Shown here piece by piece: positions 1-5,266 of a DNA stretch of 6,050 bases (positions within the stretch are counted from its first letter, which is position 1; the number at the start of each line of letters is the position of its first letter). Origin of the DNA: Polyangiaceae bacterium (lineage in GTDB: Bacteria; Myxococcota; Polyangia; Polyangiales; Polyangiaceae); NCBI GenBank assembly GCA_025936205.1, contig JAICTU010000526.1:1-6050 (forward strand). Direction: 5' to 3'. Below the pieces are notes generated by a model. It made no database searches. It saw only the letters and a program-made list of their open reading frames with translations, and was not told where the DNA came from. A program made the position numbers and the translations under genes.

Positions 1-2
1 AA

Positions 3-596
3 ACACCCAGCACAGCCAGCGCGGGCAGCGAGAGCGCCGCGGGTCCCGGCATGGAGGTCCTGCTCTGCGACGGCCAGACCAAGACGGTGGTGCCCCCCGG
101 CACCGCCGGGACCACCATCGCCGGCGCGCTGATGGCCCAGTGGCTGCGCAAGAACCCCAACTCCAACTGGGAAGCGGAGGAGCGCGAGCGCCACACGCTG
201 GAGCCGTCCGCTGACAATGACGATCTGGTCGGCAGAGTCAACGGCCAGACCTACGGCAGCATCACCGCCCAGGACGTGGCGCTGTGGAAGACCGAGACGG
301 AGCGGGTGGCGCTCGCCGGCTCCACCGTGTTTCACGACGCGGGCGCCCTCGGCAGCACGGACGGCGTCTCCTGCGACATGTGCCATCCGCACGCCGCCAA
401 CACCCATCCCGAGACCTATCCCAAGTTTCAGCCCCAGCTCGGGCGCGTGGCATTGTTGCGCGACATGATCAACTGGTGCATCGAGCACCCGGTGCGCGGC
501 AAAGCCTTCGACGCCGACGACCCGAAGCTGCGCGCGCTCGAGGCCTACATTCTTGCCCAACGCAAAGGCAAGACCCTGAACTACGGCAAGCACTGA
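3..596 (+). CDS. SoxA-like monohaem c-type cytochrome (5' end outside window)
   Basis: Probable periplasmic electron-carrier or redox protein with one covalently bound haem. The reading frame is open from the left edge. The first ATG is at 51, but a protein starting there would lack the export signal a c-type cytochrome needs. The residues before it (Thr/Ser/Ala/Gly/Pro-rich) look like a linker after a signal or lipoprotein peptide, so the true start is probably upstream. Numbering from that ATG, the haem-binding motif CDMCH is at residues 108-112 (bases 372-386). It is preceded by an LWK-type segment and followed by YPKFQ, MINWC and LRALEAYILAQRKGK. This order (LW, CxxCH, YP, INxC, ALxAY, RGK-like) matches the C-terminal haem domain of SoxA. 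In SoxA the Cys of the INxC motif ligates the haem, so Cys143 is a candidate distal ligand here. No second CxxCH is visible. The substrate is unknown; thiosulfate chemistry is only an analogy. Confidence 0.75.
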   Translation, partial: TPSTASAGSESAAGPGMEVLLCDGQTKTVVPPGTAGTTIAGALMAQWLRKNPNSNWEAEERERHTLEPSADNDDLVGRVNGQTYGSITAQDVALWKTETERVALAGSTVFHDAGALGSTDGVSCDMCHPHAANTHPETYPKFQPQLGRVALLRDMINWCIEHPVRGKAFDADDPKLRALEAYILAQRKGKTLNYGKH

Positions 597-637
597 TCCC
601 CTTCCCTTTCGCGCTCCGCTGCGGCAGGTTCGTGGTC

Positions 638-1324
638 ATGGCGAAGTTTGTGCTGATTCCGGGCGCCGGGGGGGCGGCATGGTACTGGCATCGCGTGCTG
701 CCGCTGCTCGAGGCAGGGCTACCGGGGAAGGGCCGGAACGAGGCCGTGGCGGTGGCGTTGCCGGGCGATGACGAAAGCGCGGGGCTCGCGATCTACACGG
801 AGCGCGTGCTGCGCGCGATCGGCGAGCGCAAAGACATCGTGCTGGTGGCGGGCTCGCTGGGCGGCTTCACCGCGCCGCTCGTCTGCGCGCGCACGCCCGT
901 GCATGCGCTGGTTTTCGTCAATGCCATGCTGCCGAAGCCCGGTGAGACAGCCGGCGAATGGTGGGGCAACACCGGCTCGGAGGCGGCGCGCGTGGAGGCG
1001 GCCCGGCGCGGTGGCTACTCGACGGAGTTCGACATTGCGACCTACTTCCTGCACGACGTACCCCCGGCGGTGGCTCAGGCCGGCGCATCCGAGCAGCACG
1101 AGCAGGCGAAGATCATCTTCCGCGAGCCGTGTCGCTTCGAGGCCTGGCCCCAGGTGCCGATCCATGTGATCGCCGGGCGCGAGGACCGCTTCTTCCCGCT
1201 GGAGTTTCAGCGCCGGGTGGCGCGCGAGCGGCTGGGATTGTCGATCGAGGAGCTGCCCGGCGGGCACCTGATCGCGCTCTCCAGACCGGAAGAACTGAGT
1301 CGGAAGCTGCTCTCGTACCTCTGA
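638..1324 (+). CDS. alpha/beta hydrolase, 228 aa
   Basis: Soluble alpha/beta-hydrolase-fold enzyme of the short esterase group related to plant methyl-esterases and hydroxynitrile lyases. The N-terminus (FVLIPGAGGAAWYW) gives strand beta-3 and an oxyanion-loop motif at about residues 4-17. The nucleophile elbow is VAGSLGGF, with Ser73 as candidate nucleophile; the usual first Gly of GxSxG is Ala here. The acid is probably Asp183 in IAGREDRFFP and the base His210 in LPGGHLIALSRPEEL, so the triad is complete and correctly ordered. Length is normal for a family member with a small cap domain. ATG at 638 is chosen because the fold begins immediately after it; an in-frame GTG at 632 is possible. 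The Shine-Dalgarno signal is weak. The gene starts 41 bp after the cytochrome stop and may share its transcript. The natural ester or amide substrate cannot be read from the sequence. Confidence 0.88.
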   Translation: MAKFVLIPGAGGAAWYWHRVLPLLEAGLPGKGRNEAVAVALPGDDESAGLAIYTERVLRAIGERKDIVLVAGSLGGFTAPLVCARTPVHALVFVNAMLPKPGETAGEWWGNTGSEAARVEAARRGGYSTEFDIATYFLHDVPPAVAQAGASEQHEQAKIIFREPCRFEAWPQVPIHVIAGREDRFFPLEFQRRVARERLGLSIEELPGGHLIALSRPEELSRKLLSYL

Positions 1325-1327
1325 CGA

Positions 1328-1837
1328 TCAGCGGAGCTGCGGGGGCGCCCCGTCGGAGCCGGGAACGGCCTCGCCTTCGGTATCGATCACGCTGCCACCT
1401 CGCGGCGAGCGCGCGGCAGGCGAGCTGCGTGGTGCTCCGCCCACGGGCCCCACCTGGAAGCCTTGCAAGAGCGAGCCGAAGCTGCGCTGCAGACGGGGCC
1501 AGAGCCAGCGACCGAAGACGCGCCGCAGCGGCGGCAACAACAACAGCAGTCCGACGACATCCGTCAGGAAGCCCGGAAACATCAAGAACGCGCCGCTCGC
1601 CACCACCAGCATCGGCTCGACGGCATCGGCTGCCGGCAGCTGCCCCGAGGCACGCGCCGCTTGCCAGGCGCCCCACACGCGCTGCCGCTCGCGCTTGGCG
1701 ATGGCCCCGCCGAGCACGGTCGTGACCAGGCCGATGCCCACCGTCGCAGCCCAGCCGATCAGATGCACCATCCAGACCAGCAGCCCCAGCTCGAGCAGCA
1801 AGACGACGATCAGGGCCAGGAGCAGGTTGCGCAGCAT
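1328..1837 (-). CDS. fxsA: FxsA family inner-membrane protein
   Basis: Small cytoplasmic-membrane protein of the FxsA family. In E. coli, overproduced FxsA suppresses F-plasmid exclusion of phage T7; its normal role is unknown. The 169 residues contain hydrophobic segments at about 4-24, 28-45 and 76-101. The third carries the family signature at about 87-105, a PGFLTD motif followed by a Leu-rich run and PPLR. The tail after about residue 130 is Gly/Pro/Ser-rich and polar, as is common in the family, and includes the short acidic segment VIDTEGEA. The start is the first ATG before the first membrane segment. I see no clear Shine-Dalgarno sequence upstream of it. The gene is convergent with the hydrolase, with only three bases between the stop codons, so any shared terminator must lie inside coding sequence. 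It is divergent from the short-chain dehydrogenase across 80 bp. The family assignment is firm; the function is not known. Confidence 0.92.
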   Translation of the reverse strand: MLRNLLLALIVVLLLELGLLVWMVHLIGWAATVGIGLVTTVLGGAIAKRERQRVWGAWQAARASGQLPAADAVEPMLVVASGAFLMFPGFLTDVVGLLLLLPPLRRVFGRWLWPRLQRSFGSLLQGFQVGPVGGAPRSSPAARSPRGGSVIDTEGEAVPGSDGAPPQLR

Positions 1838-1882
1838 GTTCCGGGGCAGTGTAGCGCTCCGACGGGGGATGCGGGGGCGCGA

Positions 1883-1911
1883 TTGACGCGGCCGGTGCCG
1901 GGCCCTAGCTC
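1883..1911 (+). promoter_or_regulatory. possible promoter for the dehydrogenase gene
   Basis: In the 80-bp divergent gap, TTGACG (1883-1888) matches the sigma-70 -35 consensus at five of six positions. A 17-bp spacer then leads to TAGCTC (1906-1911), a poor -10. Transcription from it would start at or next to the dehydrogenase ATG at 1918, and no Shine-Dalgarno sequence is visible there, so a leaderless mRNA is conceivable. Weak evidence. Confidence 0.2.
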
Positions 1912-1917
1912 CGGGCC

Positions 1918-2712
1918 ATGGACTTCGGACTGGCAGGCAAGCGCGCGCTCATCACCGGATCGACGGCAGGCATCGGCTTCGCGGCGGCAACACGGCTGGC
2001 GAGGGAGAAGGCCCGCGTCATTGTCAACGGCCGCACGCAGGCGCGCGTCCATTCTGCGCTGGAGCGGCTGCGGCAGGCGGTTCCCGGAGCTGACGCGACC
2101 GGTGTCGCTGCCGACGTGAGCACGGCCGCGGGCTGCAACGCCGTGATCGCGGCCCATCCCGATGTCGACGTACTGGTCAACAACATGGGCATCTTCGAGC
2201 CCAAGCCCTTCGAAAGCATCCCCGACGCCGACTGGCTGCGCTTCTTCGAAGCCAACGTGATGAGCGGCGTACGGCTCTCACGCCACTACCTGCCGGGCAT
2301 GCGCGCCCGCGACTGGGGCCGCATCGTCTTCATCTCCAGCGAATCCGCGCTCCAGATCCCGACCGAAATGATCCACTACGGCGTCACCAAGACGGCGCAG
2401 CTGGCGGTGGCGCGCGGCCTCTCGGAAACGCTTGCCGGCACCCACGTCACCGTCAACAGCGTACTGCCGGGCCCCACCGCATCCGAAGGCGTGGGTGCCT
2501 TTGTGGCGCAACTCGCCGCCGCCCGCCAGGTCGAAGCCAGCGTCGTCGAGCGCGAATTCTTCCGCGACGCACGGCCCTCCTCCGTCATCCAACGCTTCGC
2601 CTCACCCGACGAAGTCGCAGCGCTGATCGCCTTCGTCTGCAGCAGCGAAGCATCGGCGATCACCGGCGCAGCGCTGCGCGTGGATGGCGGCGTCGTGCGC
2701 TCCATTGCGTGA
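1918..2712 (+). CDS. short-chain dehydrogenase/reductase (SDR), classical type, 264 aa
   Basis: Cytoplasmic NAD(P)-dependent oxidoreductase with a single Rossmann-fold domain. All classical SDR landmarks are present. The dinucleotide-binding TGxxxGIG motif is at 13-20 and NNMG at 88-91. The helix alpha-4 Asn is near 113, and the catalytic Ser is probably Ser141 in the FISSES segment. Tyr154 and Lys158 form YxxxK. LPGPT lies at 183-187, and the C-terminal ITGAALRVDGG at 248-258. NGR at 37-39 after the second strand suggests a preference for NADP(H), by analogy only. Length is normal, so the gene looks intact and functional. ATG at 1918 fits, because the fold begins within ten residues of it. 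It resembles the group often labelled 3-oxoacyl-ACP reductase-like (FabG-like), but the substrate cannot be deduced. It stands alone, divergent from fxsA and followed by a long non-coding stretch. Confidence 0.95.
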   Translation: MDFGLAGKRALITGSTAGIGFAAATRLAREKARVIVNGRTQARVHSALERLRQAVPGADATGVAADVSTAAGCNAVIAAHPDVDVLVNNMGIFEPKPFESIPDADWLRFFEANVMSGVRLSRHYLPGMRARDWGRIVFISSESALQIPTEMIHYGVTKTAQLAVARGLSETLAGTHVTVNSVLPGPTASEGVGAFVAQLAAARQVEASVVEREFFRDARPSSVIQRFASPDEVAALIAFVCSSEASAITGAALRVDGGVVRSIA

Positions 2713-2774
2713 GGCGGATCCGGATCAGCTCCGGGAAATGGCCGTGGCCCGGGCCCCTGAGCAATCCCCCGCGA

Positions 2775-2793
2775 ACGGGCGGGAAAGGCCCGT
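2775..2793 (+). terminator. possible terminator hairpin after the dehydrogenase
   Basis: The perfect six-base-pair arms ACGGGC (2775-2780) and GCCCGT (2788-2793) enclose the seven-base loop GGGAAAG, about 60 bases past the dehydrogenase stop. The downstream sequence GTTCT is only slightly T-rich, so intrinsic termination would be weak. It could equally be a 3'-end stabilising structure. Confidence 0.3.
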
Positions 2794-2806
2794 GTTCTCC
2801 CAGGGC

Positions 2807-2950
2807 GCCCTGCTGATTCCTCCCGCTCGCGGCAGTGCCCACTCGTGGCCCCACTGGTGATGAAGTGAGAGTGGCAGCGGGCATATCCTGGCGACGCGGG
2901 GGGAGCTGTGGGGCCGAGCCCTGTCTGATTCTCACCACGCGCGGCAGTGC
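2807..2950. repeat. imperfect direct repeat, two copies of 32-33 nt
   Basis: Copy 1 is 2807-2838 and copy 2 is 2918-2950. Both read GCCCTG, CTGATTC, a variable middle, then CGCGGCAGTGC. Aligned by eye, 27 of 32 positions match, with one extra T in copy 2. The copies are about 112 bases apart, outside any gene. Function is unknown; a duplicated binding site or remnant of a local duplication are possibilities. Confidence 0.45.
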
Positions 2951-2971
2951 GTTTCTTTTGTGAAGCTCTCA

Positions 2972-2987
2972 TGTTCCATGTGGAACT
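2972..2987. other. parS-like centromere site (candidate ParB binding site)
   Basis: The sequence TGTTCCATGTGGAACT has perfect six-base inverted arms GTTCCA and TGGAAC around a TG centre. The general bacterial parS consensus is TGTTTCACGTGAAACA, and the myxobacterial form, as I recall it, is TGTTCCACGTGGAACA. This site differs from that form at two of 16 positions: C to T in the centre and A to T at the last base. It is intergenic and lies in a locally AT-richer stretch. ParB bound at such sites spreads along DNA and recruits SMC for chromosome segregation. No parA or parB gene is in the window, so ParB binding is inferred from the motif alone. Confidence 0.55.
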
Positions 2988-3134
2988 TCAATTCGCGCAA
3001 AACGAGGGGCACCTCGCGTTGCGCTGTTCCTCAGGGCCGGGCCATACGACGACGAGCGACACCTCGGGGCGCAGGCGAGGGCCGCCGAGCGCGACGAGCT
3101 TCAGCTCGCGATCGATACCGGCATCGAGACGCAA

Positions 3135-3157
3135 CGGATCCGCGCAGCGCGGATCCG
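3135..3157 (-). terminator. strong inverted repeat, probable terminator of the transporter gene
   Basis: Perfect 11-bp arms (CGGATCCGCGC and its reverse complement) flank a single central base. The repeat begins six bases past the minus-strand transporter stop codon. As RNA it would form a GC-rich stem of about nine pairs with a small loop. On the minus strand it is followed by TTGCGTCT, a poor T-tract, so termination may be inefficient or bidirectional. Position and symmetry favour a 3'-end structure. Confidence 0.5.
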
Positions 3158-3162
3158 CATCA

Positions 3163-4104
3163 TCACGGCACCCAGCGCTTGGCTGGTACGAGGTCGATGC
3201 GCCAAATGAAGGGCGATTCGTCTTTCAGTGCGCAGGAGGTCTCGGCGATGATTTGTTCGACGCGCGCGCCGGTGAGGGTGTCTTCGATGGCGATGCGCGC
3301 GACGATCCAGAGCTGGCGGGGCCCAAGGAAGGTGACGACGAGCTCTTCCACGGCGGCGATAACGGGCTTTGCCGCGATGATGGCGCCGATGCGGCTGCGA
3401 ATGTCGACCGACGCCTGGCGGCCGATCAGGAAGTCGCCGTTGTGGCGTGCCAGCTGGAAGGCGACGAAGGAGAGGATAGCGCCGATCAGGAGCGCGGCGA
3501 TGGCGTCGGGAACGGCGGAGCCGGTCAGCTGCTGGAGGCCGAGCCCCGCTGCCGCGATCAGGTTGCCCAGCACGGCGGCCGCGTCTTCGGCAAACACCGC
3601 GCGCGCGATGGGATCGGAGGTCAGGTCGAGGTGATCGAGAAAGTCGCGACTCAGGGTGCGGGCCTCGCTCTTGATCTGGTGGTAAGCGCGACGCAGCGAG
3701 ATGCTCTCCAGGCAGAACGAGAGCAGCAGCACCGCGTACGCCGCGCCGAATGACTTTGCGGGCGCAGGATGCAACAGCTCCTCGATGCCCTGCCGGAACG
3801 CGAGCAGCGCGCCGGTCACGAACACCGCCAGGGAGGCGATCAGCGCCCAGAAGTACGCCACGCGGCCGTGCCCCAGCGGATGCCGCTCATCCGGTGGAAC
3901 GCGGCTGTGGCGCTGCGCGACCAGCAGCAGCACTTGATTGCCGCTGTCCGCCAGCGCGTGGAACGACTCCGCCAGCACCGCGCTCGAGCCCGTGACCAGC
4001 GCCGCGACCAGCTTGGCGGCCGCGATGGCCACGTTCACCGCCAGCGCCACCAGCACGGTGCGCACGCTCTCTGTTTCGATCTCGGCGAGCTCCGCGTCGG
4101 CCAC
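3163..4104 (-). CDS. cation diffusion facilitator family transporter, SLC30A9 (ZnT9)-like
   Basis: Inner-membrane divalent-cation:proton antiporter of the CDF family, probably exporting Zn or a similar metal from the cytoplasm. Numbering from the GTG at 4104 (313 aa), six hydrophobic segments lie at about 14-36, 40-63, 83-106, 119-137, 168-190 and 199-219. A soluble C-terminal domain (about 230-313) follows. The second segment has the metal-site pattern HALAD, with His49 and Asp53. HPLGHG at 75-80 and AYFWALIASL are typical of the ZnT9-like branch. The fifth segment carries AEDAAAVLG instead of the classical HxxxD, as in that branch. The frame extends upstream to an ATG at 4218, but the extra 38 residues are Arg/Pro-rich and unlike CDF N-termini, so GTG 4104 is preferred. 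The AGGAG before it is only one base away, so this start is uncertain. The substrate metal cannot be determined here. Confidence 0.85.
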   Translation of the reverse strand: MADAELAEIETESVRTVLVALAVNVAIAAAKLVAALVTGSSAVLAESFHALADSGNQVLLLVAQRHSRVPPDERHPLGHGRVAYFWALIASLAVFVTGALLAFRQGIEELLHPAPAKSFGAAYAVLLLSFCLESISLRRAYHQIKSEARTLSRDFLDHLDLTSDPIARAVFAEDAAAVLGNLIAAAGLGLQQLTGSAVPDAIAALLIGAILSFVAFQLARHNGDFLIGRQASVDIRSRIGAIIAAKPVIAAVEELVVTFLGPRQLWIVARIAIEDTLTGARVEQIIAETSCALKDESPFIWRIDLVPAKRWVP

Positions 4105-4303
4105 GCTCCTGGTGTAGTCAGGAAGCCCGACGGGCTCAAAGCATTCGGGTTTCGCCCGGGCTGCCGGATCGGCGAACCTGCAGCGTGGAGACCGCCTGCG
4201 CCGCTGGCACCCGCGCACCCAGCCGGGGGCGCATCGGCGTGGGAGCGCGGCTCACGTCGGCGCACCTGGTGACCGGGGGCCGCCGGGAGGCTATCGTGCG
4301 CGG
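4105..4303. promoter_or_regulatory. divergent intergenic region between transporter and sigma-factor operon
   Basis: These 199 bases must contain both the transporter promoter (minus) and the promoter for the 306-residue protein and sigma factor (plus). I see no convincing -35/-10 pair. Two small hairpins lie in the transporter leader: AGCCCG/CGGGCT with one central base (4124-4136), and CGGG/CCCG with loop TTTCG (4146-4158). GGGAGG at 4285-4290 may serve the plus-strand gene, though it is 13 bases from its GTG. Confidence 0.35.
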
Positions 4304-5224
4304 GTGCCCATCCCCTCGGCGTCGGCGGAGCCTCTCGCAGCCTACGTCGCGCCCGCCGAGTGCCCTTCCCACGCCGCATGGCTGGAAGCGCTGCGCGCAC
4401 GCCTGCCGGCGCTCTTGCGCACGCATCGGCTGCTGGAGTCGTTCGACGTGCGGATCGCGCGGGATCCGAGCCCCGTGCGCTATCGGGGCACACTGCAGAG
4501 TGCAGCGCCGAACGCAGGCGGCAACCGGCGCGAGGTGAAGGGCGAGAGCTGCGAGGAGGTCGTCGAAGCGCTCTCCTTCATCGCCGCGCTCGAGCTCCAG
4601 CGGGCAGCCGAGGCAACGCCGGCAGCAGGCTCGCCGCCGACGCCGACGGCGCCGCCCCTGGAAGCGTCCCCCTACCCGCCCGCACGCGATGGCAAGAGCT
4701 CTCGTTCCTGGAGCTGGGGCGCACAGGCGTTCACGCTGTTGCAGGGAGAGATCCGCCCGAGCACGGCCCTCGACTGGGGTCTCGGCATCCAGCTCGCGTG
4801 GCGCACTCCAGTGCTGCAACCCTGGCTGCTGCTGGGCGCGTATTGGGGCCGTAGTGAGCTGCGTCAGGGGGCAGACGCGAGCGCGAGCGTCGAGCACATA
4901 TCGGCACACGCGGTGGCGTGCCCCACGCGCTTTCCGAGCCAGGGAGCGCTCGCTGTTCGGCCTTGTCTCGATTTCGATCTCGGTCGGGTCAGCGGCGAGG
5001 GCCATGGGGTCGTCGGCAGCGACCAGCACGCGGCTCCCTGGGTGAGCGGTGGCATCCAGCTGCGCGGCGACCTGCTCGCCTGGGATCGCGTTCAGCTCGG
5101 CGCCTGGGTGGGCGGCGTCGTTTCCTTCTGGCACTCGCGCTTCTATCTGGTTCCGGACCAGATCGTCTTCGAGCCGGCAGCGCTCGGGTTGCGAGCCGGG
5201 GTCTTTCTGGGTTTAGTCTTTTGA
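4304..5224 (+). CDS. hypothetical protein with Pro-rich linker and beta-rich C-terminus, first gene of sigma operon
   Basis: The 306-residue product has no function I can name. Residues about 18-100 form a small N-terminal domain with two Cys (ECPS at 20 and ESCEE at 83), which could form a disulfide if exported, and a helix at the CEEVVEALSFIAALEL region. A Pro/Ala/Thr-rich linker follows at about 103-127. The C-terminal part (about 135-306) alternates short hydrophobic and Gly/aromatic-rich segments and contains a further Cys pair (206 and 221). It ends in LGLVF, and a terminal Phe is typical of outer-membrane beta-barrels. I recall proteins of this layout next to sigma factors in Polyangiales; that is recollection, not a search. 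The GTG start shows no signal peptide, and no upstream in-frame ATG or GTG would add one, which is odd for such a protein. It is followed 42 bp later by the sigma-factor gene, suggesting an operon. Confidence 0.75.
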   Translation: MPIPSASAEPLAAYVAPAECPSHAAWLEALRARLPALLRTHRLLESFDVRIARDPSPVRYRGTLQSAAPNAGGNRREVKGESCEEVVEALSFIAALELQRAAEATPAAGSPPTPTAPPLEASPYPPARDGKSSRSWSWGAQAFTLLQGEIRPSTALDWGLGIQLAWRTPVLQPWLLLGAYWGRSELRQGADASASVEHISAHAVACPTRFPSQGALAVRPCLDFDLGRVSGEGHGVVGSDQHAAPWVSGGIQLRGDLLAWDRVQLGAWVGGVVSFWHSRFYLVPDQIVFEPAALGLRAGVFLGLVF

Positions 5225-5260
5225 TGGATCGATCCGCGCGCCTGCCCATATGAAAGGGGG
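5224..5260 (+). promoter_or_regulatory. coupling region: nine-codon mini-ORF and strong RBS before the sigma gene
   Basis: The stop codon of the upstream gene overlaps an ATG (TGATG, with the ATG at 5224-5226). It opens a nine-codon reading frame (MDRSARLPI) ending at TGA 5251-5253. The sigma-factor ribosome-binding site AAAGGGGG (5253-5260) starts at the last base of that stop and lies six bases before the sigma ATG. This layout would let terminating ribosomes reinitiate on the sigma gene. The RBS is clear; translation of the mini-ORF is speculative. Confidence 0.4.
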
Positions 5261-5266
5261 TTCGGC

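Larger units (their letters stand above)
2713..3162. other. 450-bp intergenic region without a convincing gene
   Basis: This lies between the dehydrogenase stop and the stop of the minus-strand transporter, which are convergent. I find no frame with a start codon, a plausible protein and a ribosome-binding site. It does contain distinct elements: a possible terminator hairpin (2775-2793), a perfect 12-bp palindrome CAGGGCGCCCTG (2801-2812), an imperfect direct repeat (2807-2838 and 2918-2950), and a weak inverted repeat of CCACTC/GAGTGG (2839-2844 and 2869-2874). Further on are a local AT-richer patch at about 2951-3002 carrying a parS-like site, a region with coding-like periodicity but no start (about 3021-3164), and a strong inverted repeat (3135-3157). 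Confidence 0.7.

Noticed and set aside
284..637. N-terminal extension of the hydrolase frame back to an ATG at 284
   Set aside because: The extra 118 codons overlap the cytochrome in a different frame and are Arg-rich. The alpha/beta-hydrolase fold begins right after the ATG at 638.
1342..1351. Palindrome GGGGCGCCCC near the convergent hydrolase/fxsA ends as a shared terminator
   Set aside because: It lies inside the fxsA coding sequence, leaves no loop, and has no T-tract.
958..1725. Plus-strand open frame of 255 codons overlapping the hydrolase and fxsA
   Set aside because: It crosses two convergent, well-supported genes and encodes Arg/Ala-rich low-complexity sequence.
1463..2119. Plus-strand open frame of 218 codons overlapping fxsA and the dehydrogenase start
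   Set aside because: It is a Gln/Arg-rich shadow of the fxsA antisense strand, which carries a clear membrane-protein signature, and it also overlaps the dehydrogenase in another frame.
2837..2882. Possible structured small RNA, with CCACTC/GAGTGG and GCCC/GGGC pairings
   Set aside because: The pairings are short and interrupted, and such matches are expected by chance in GC-rich sequence. There is no promoter or terminator to define a transcript.
2947..3753. Plus-strand open frame of 268 codons covering the parS-like site and the transporter 3' half
   Set aside because: Most of it is antisense to the well-supported transporter. The product is low-complexity, rich in Gly, Asp and Gln, with no family resemblance.
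4105..4218. Longer form of the transporter starting at ATG 4218
   Set aside because: The added 38 residues are Arg/Pro/Cys-rich, are unlike CDF N-termini and occupy the likely promoter region. The choice is not certain, because the RBS spacing for GTG 4104 is poor.
4136..5134. Long open frame (332 codons) on the minus strand opposite the 306-residue protein gene
   Set aside because: It is Arg/Ala/His-rich, has no recognisable fold, and lies antisense to a frame with better codon usage, a coherent domain layout and an operon context. Stop codons are rare in all frames of such GC-rich DNA.
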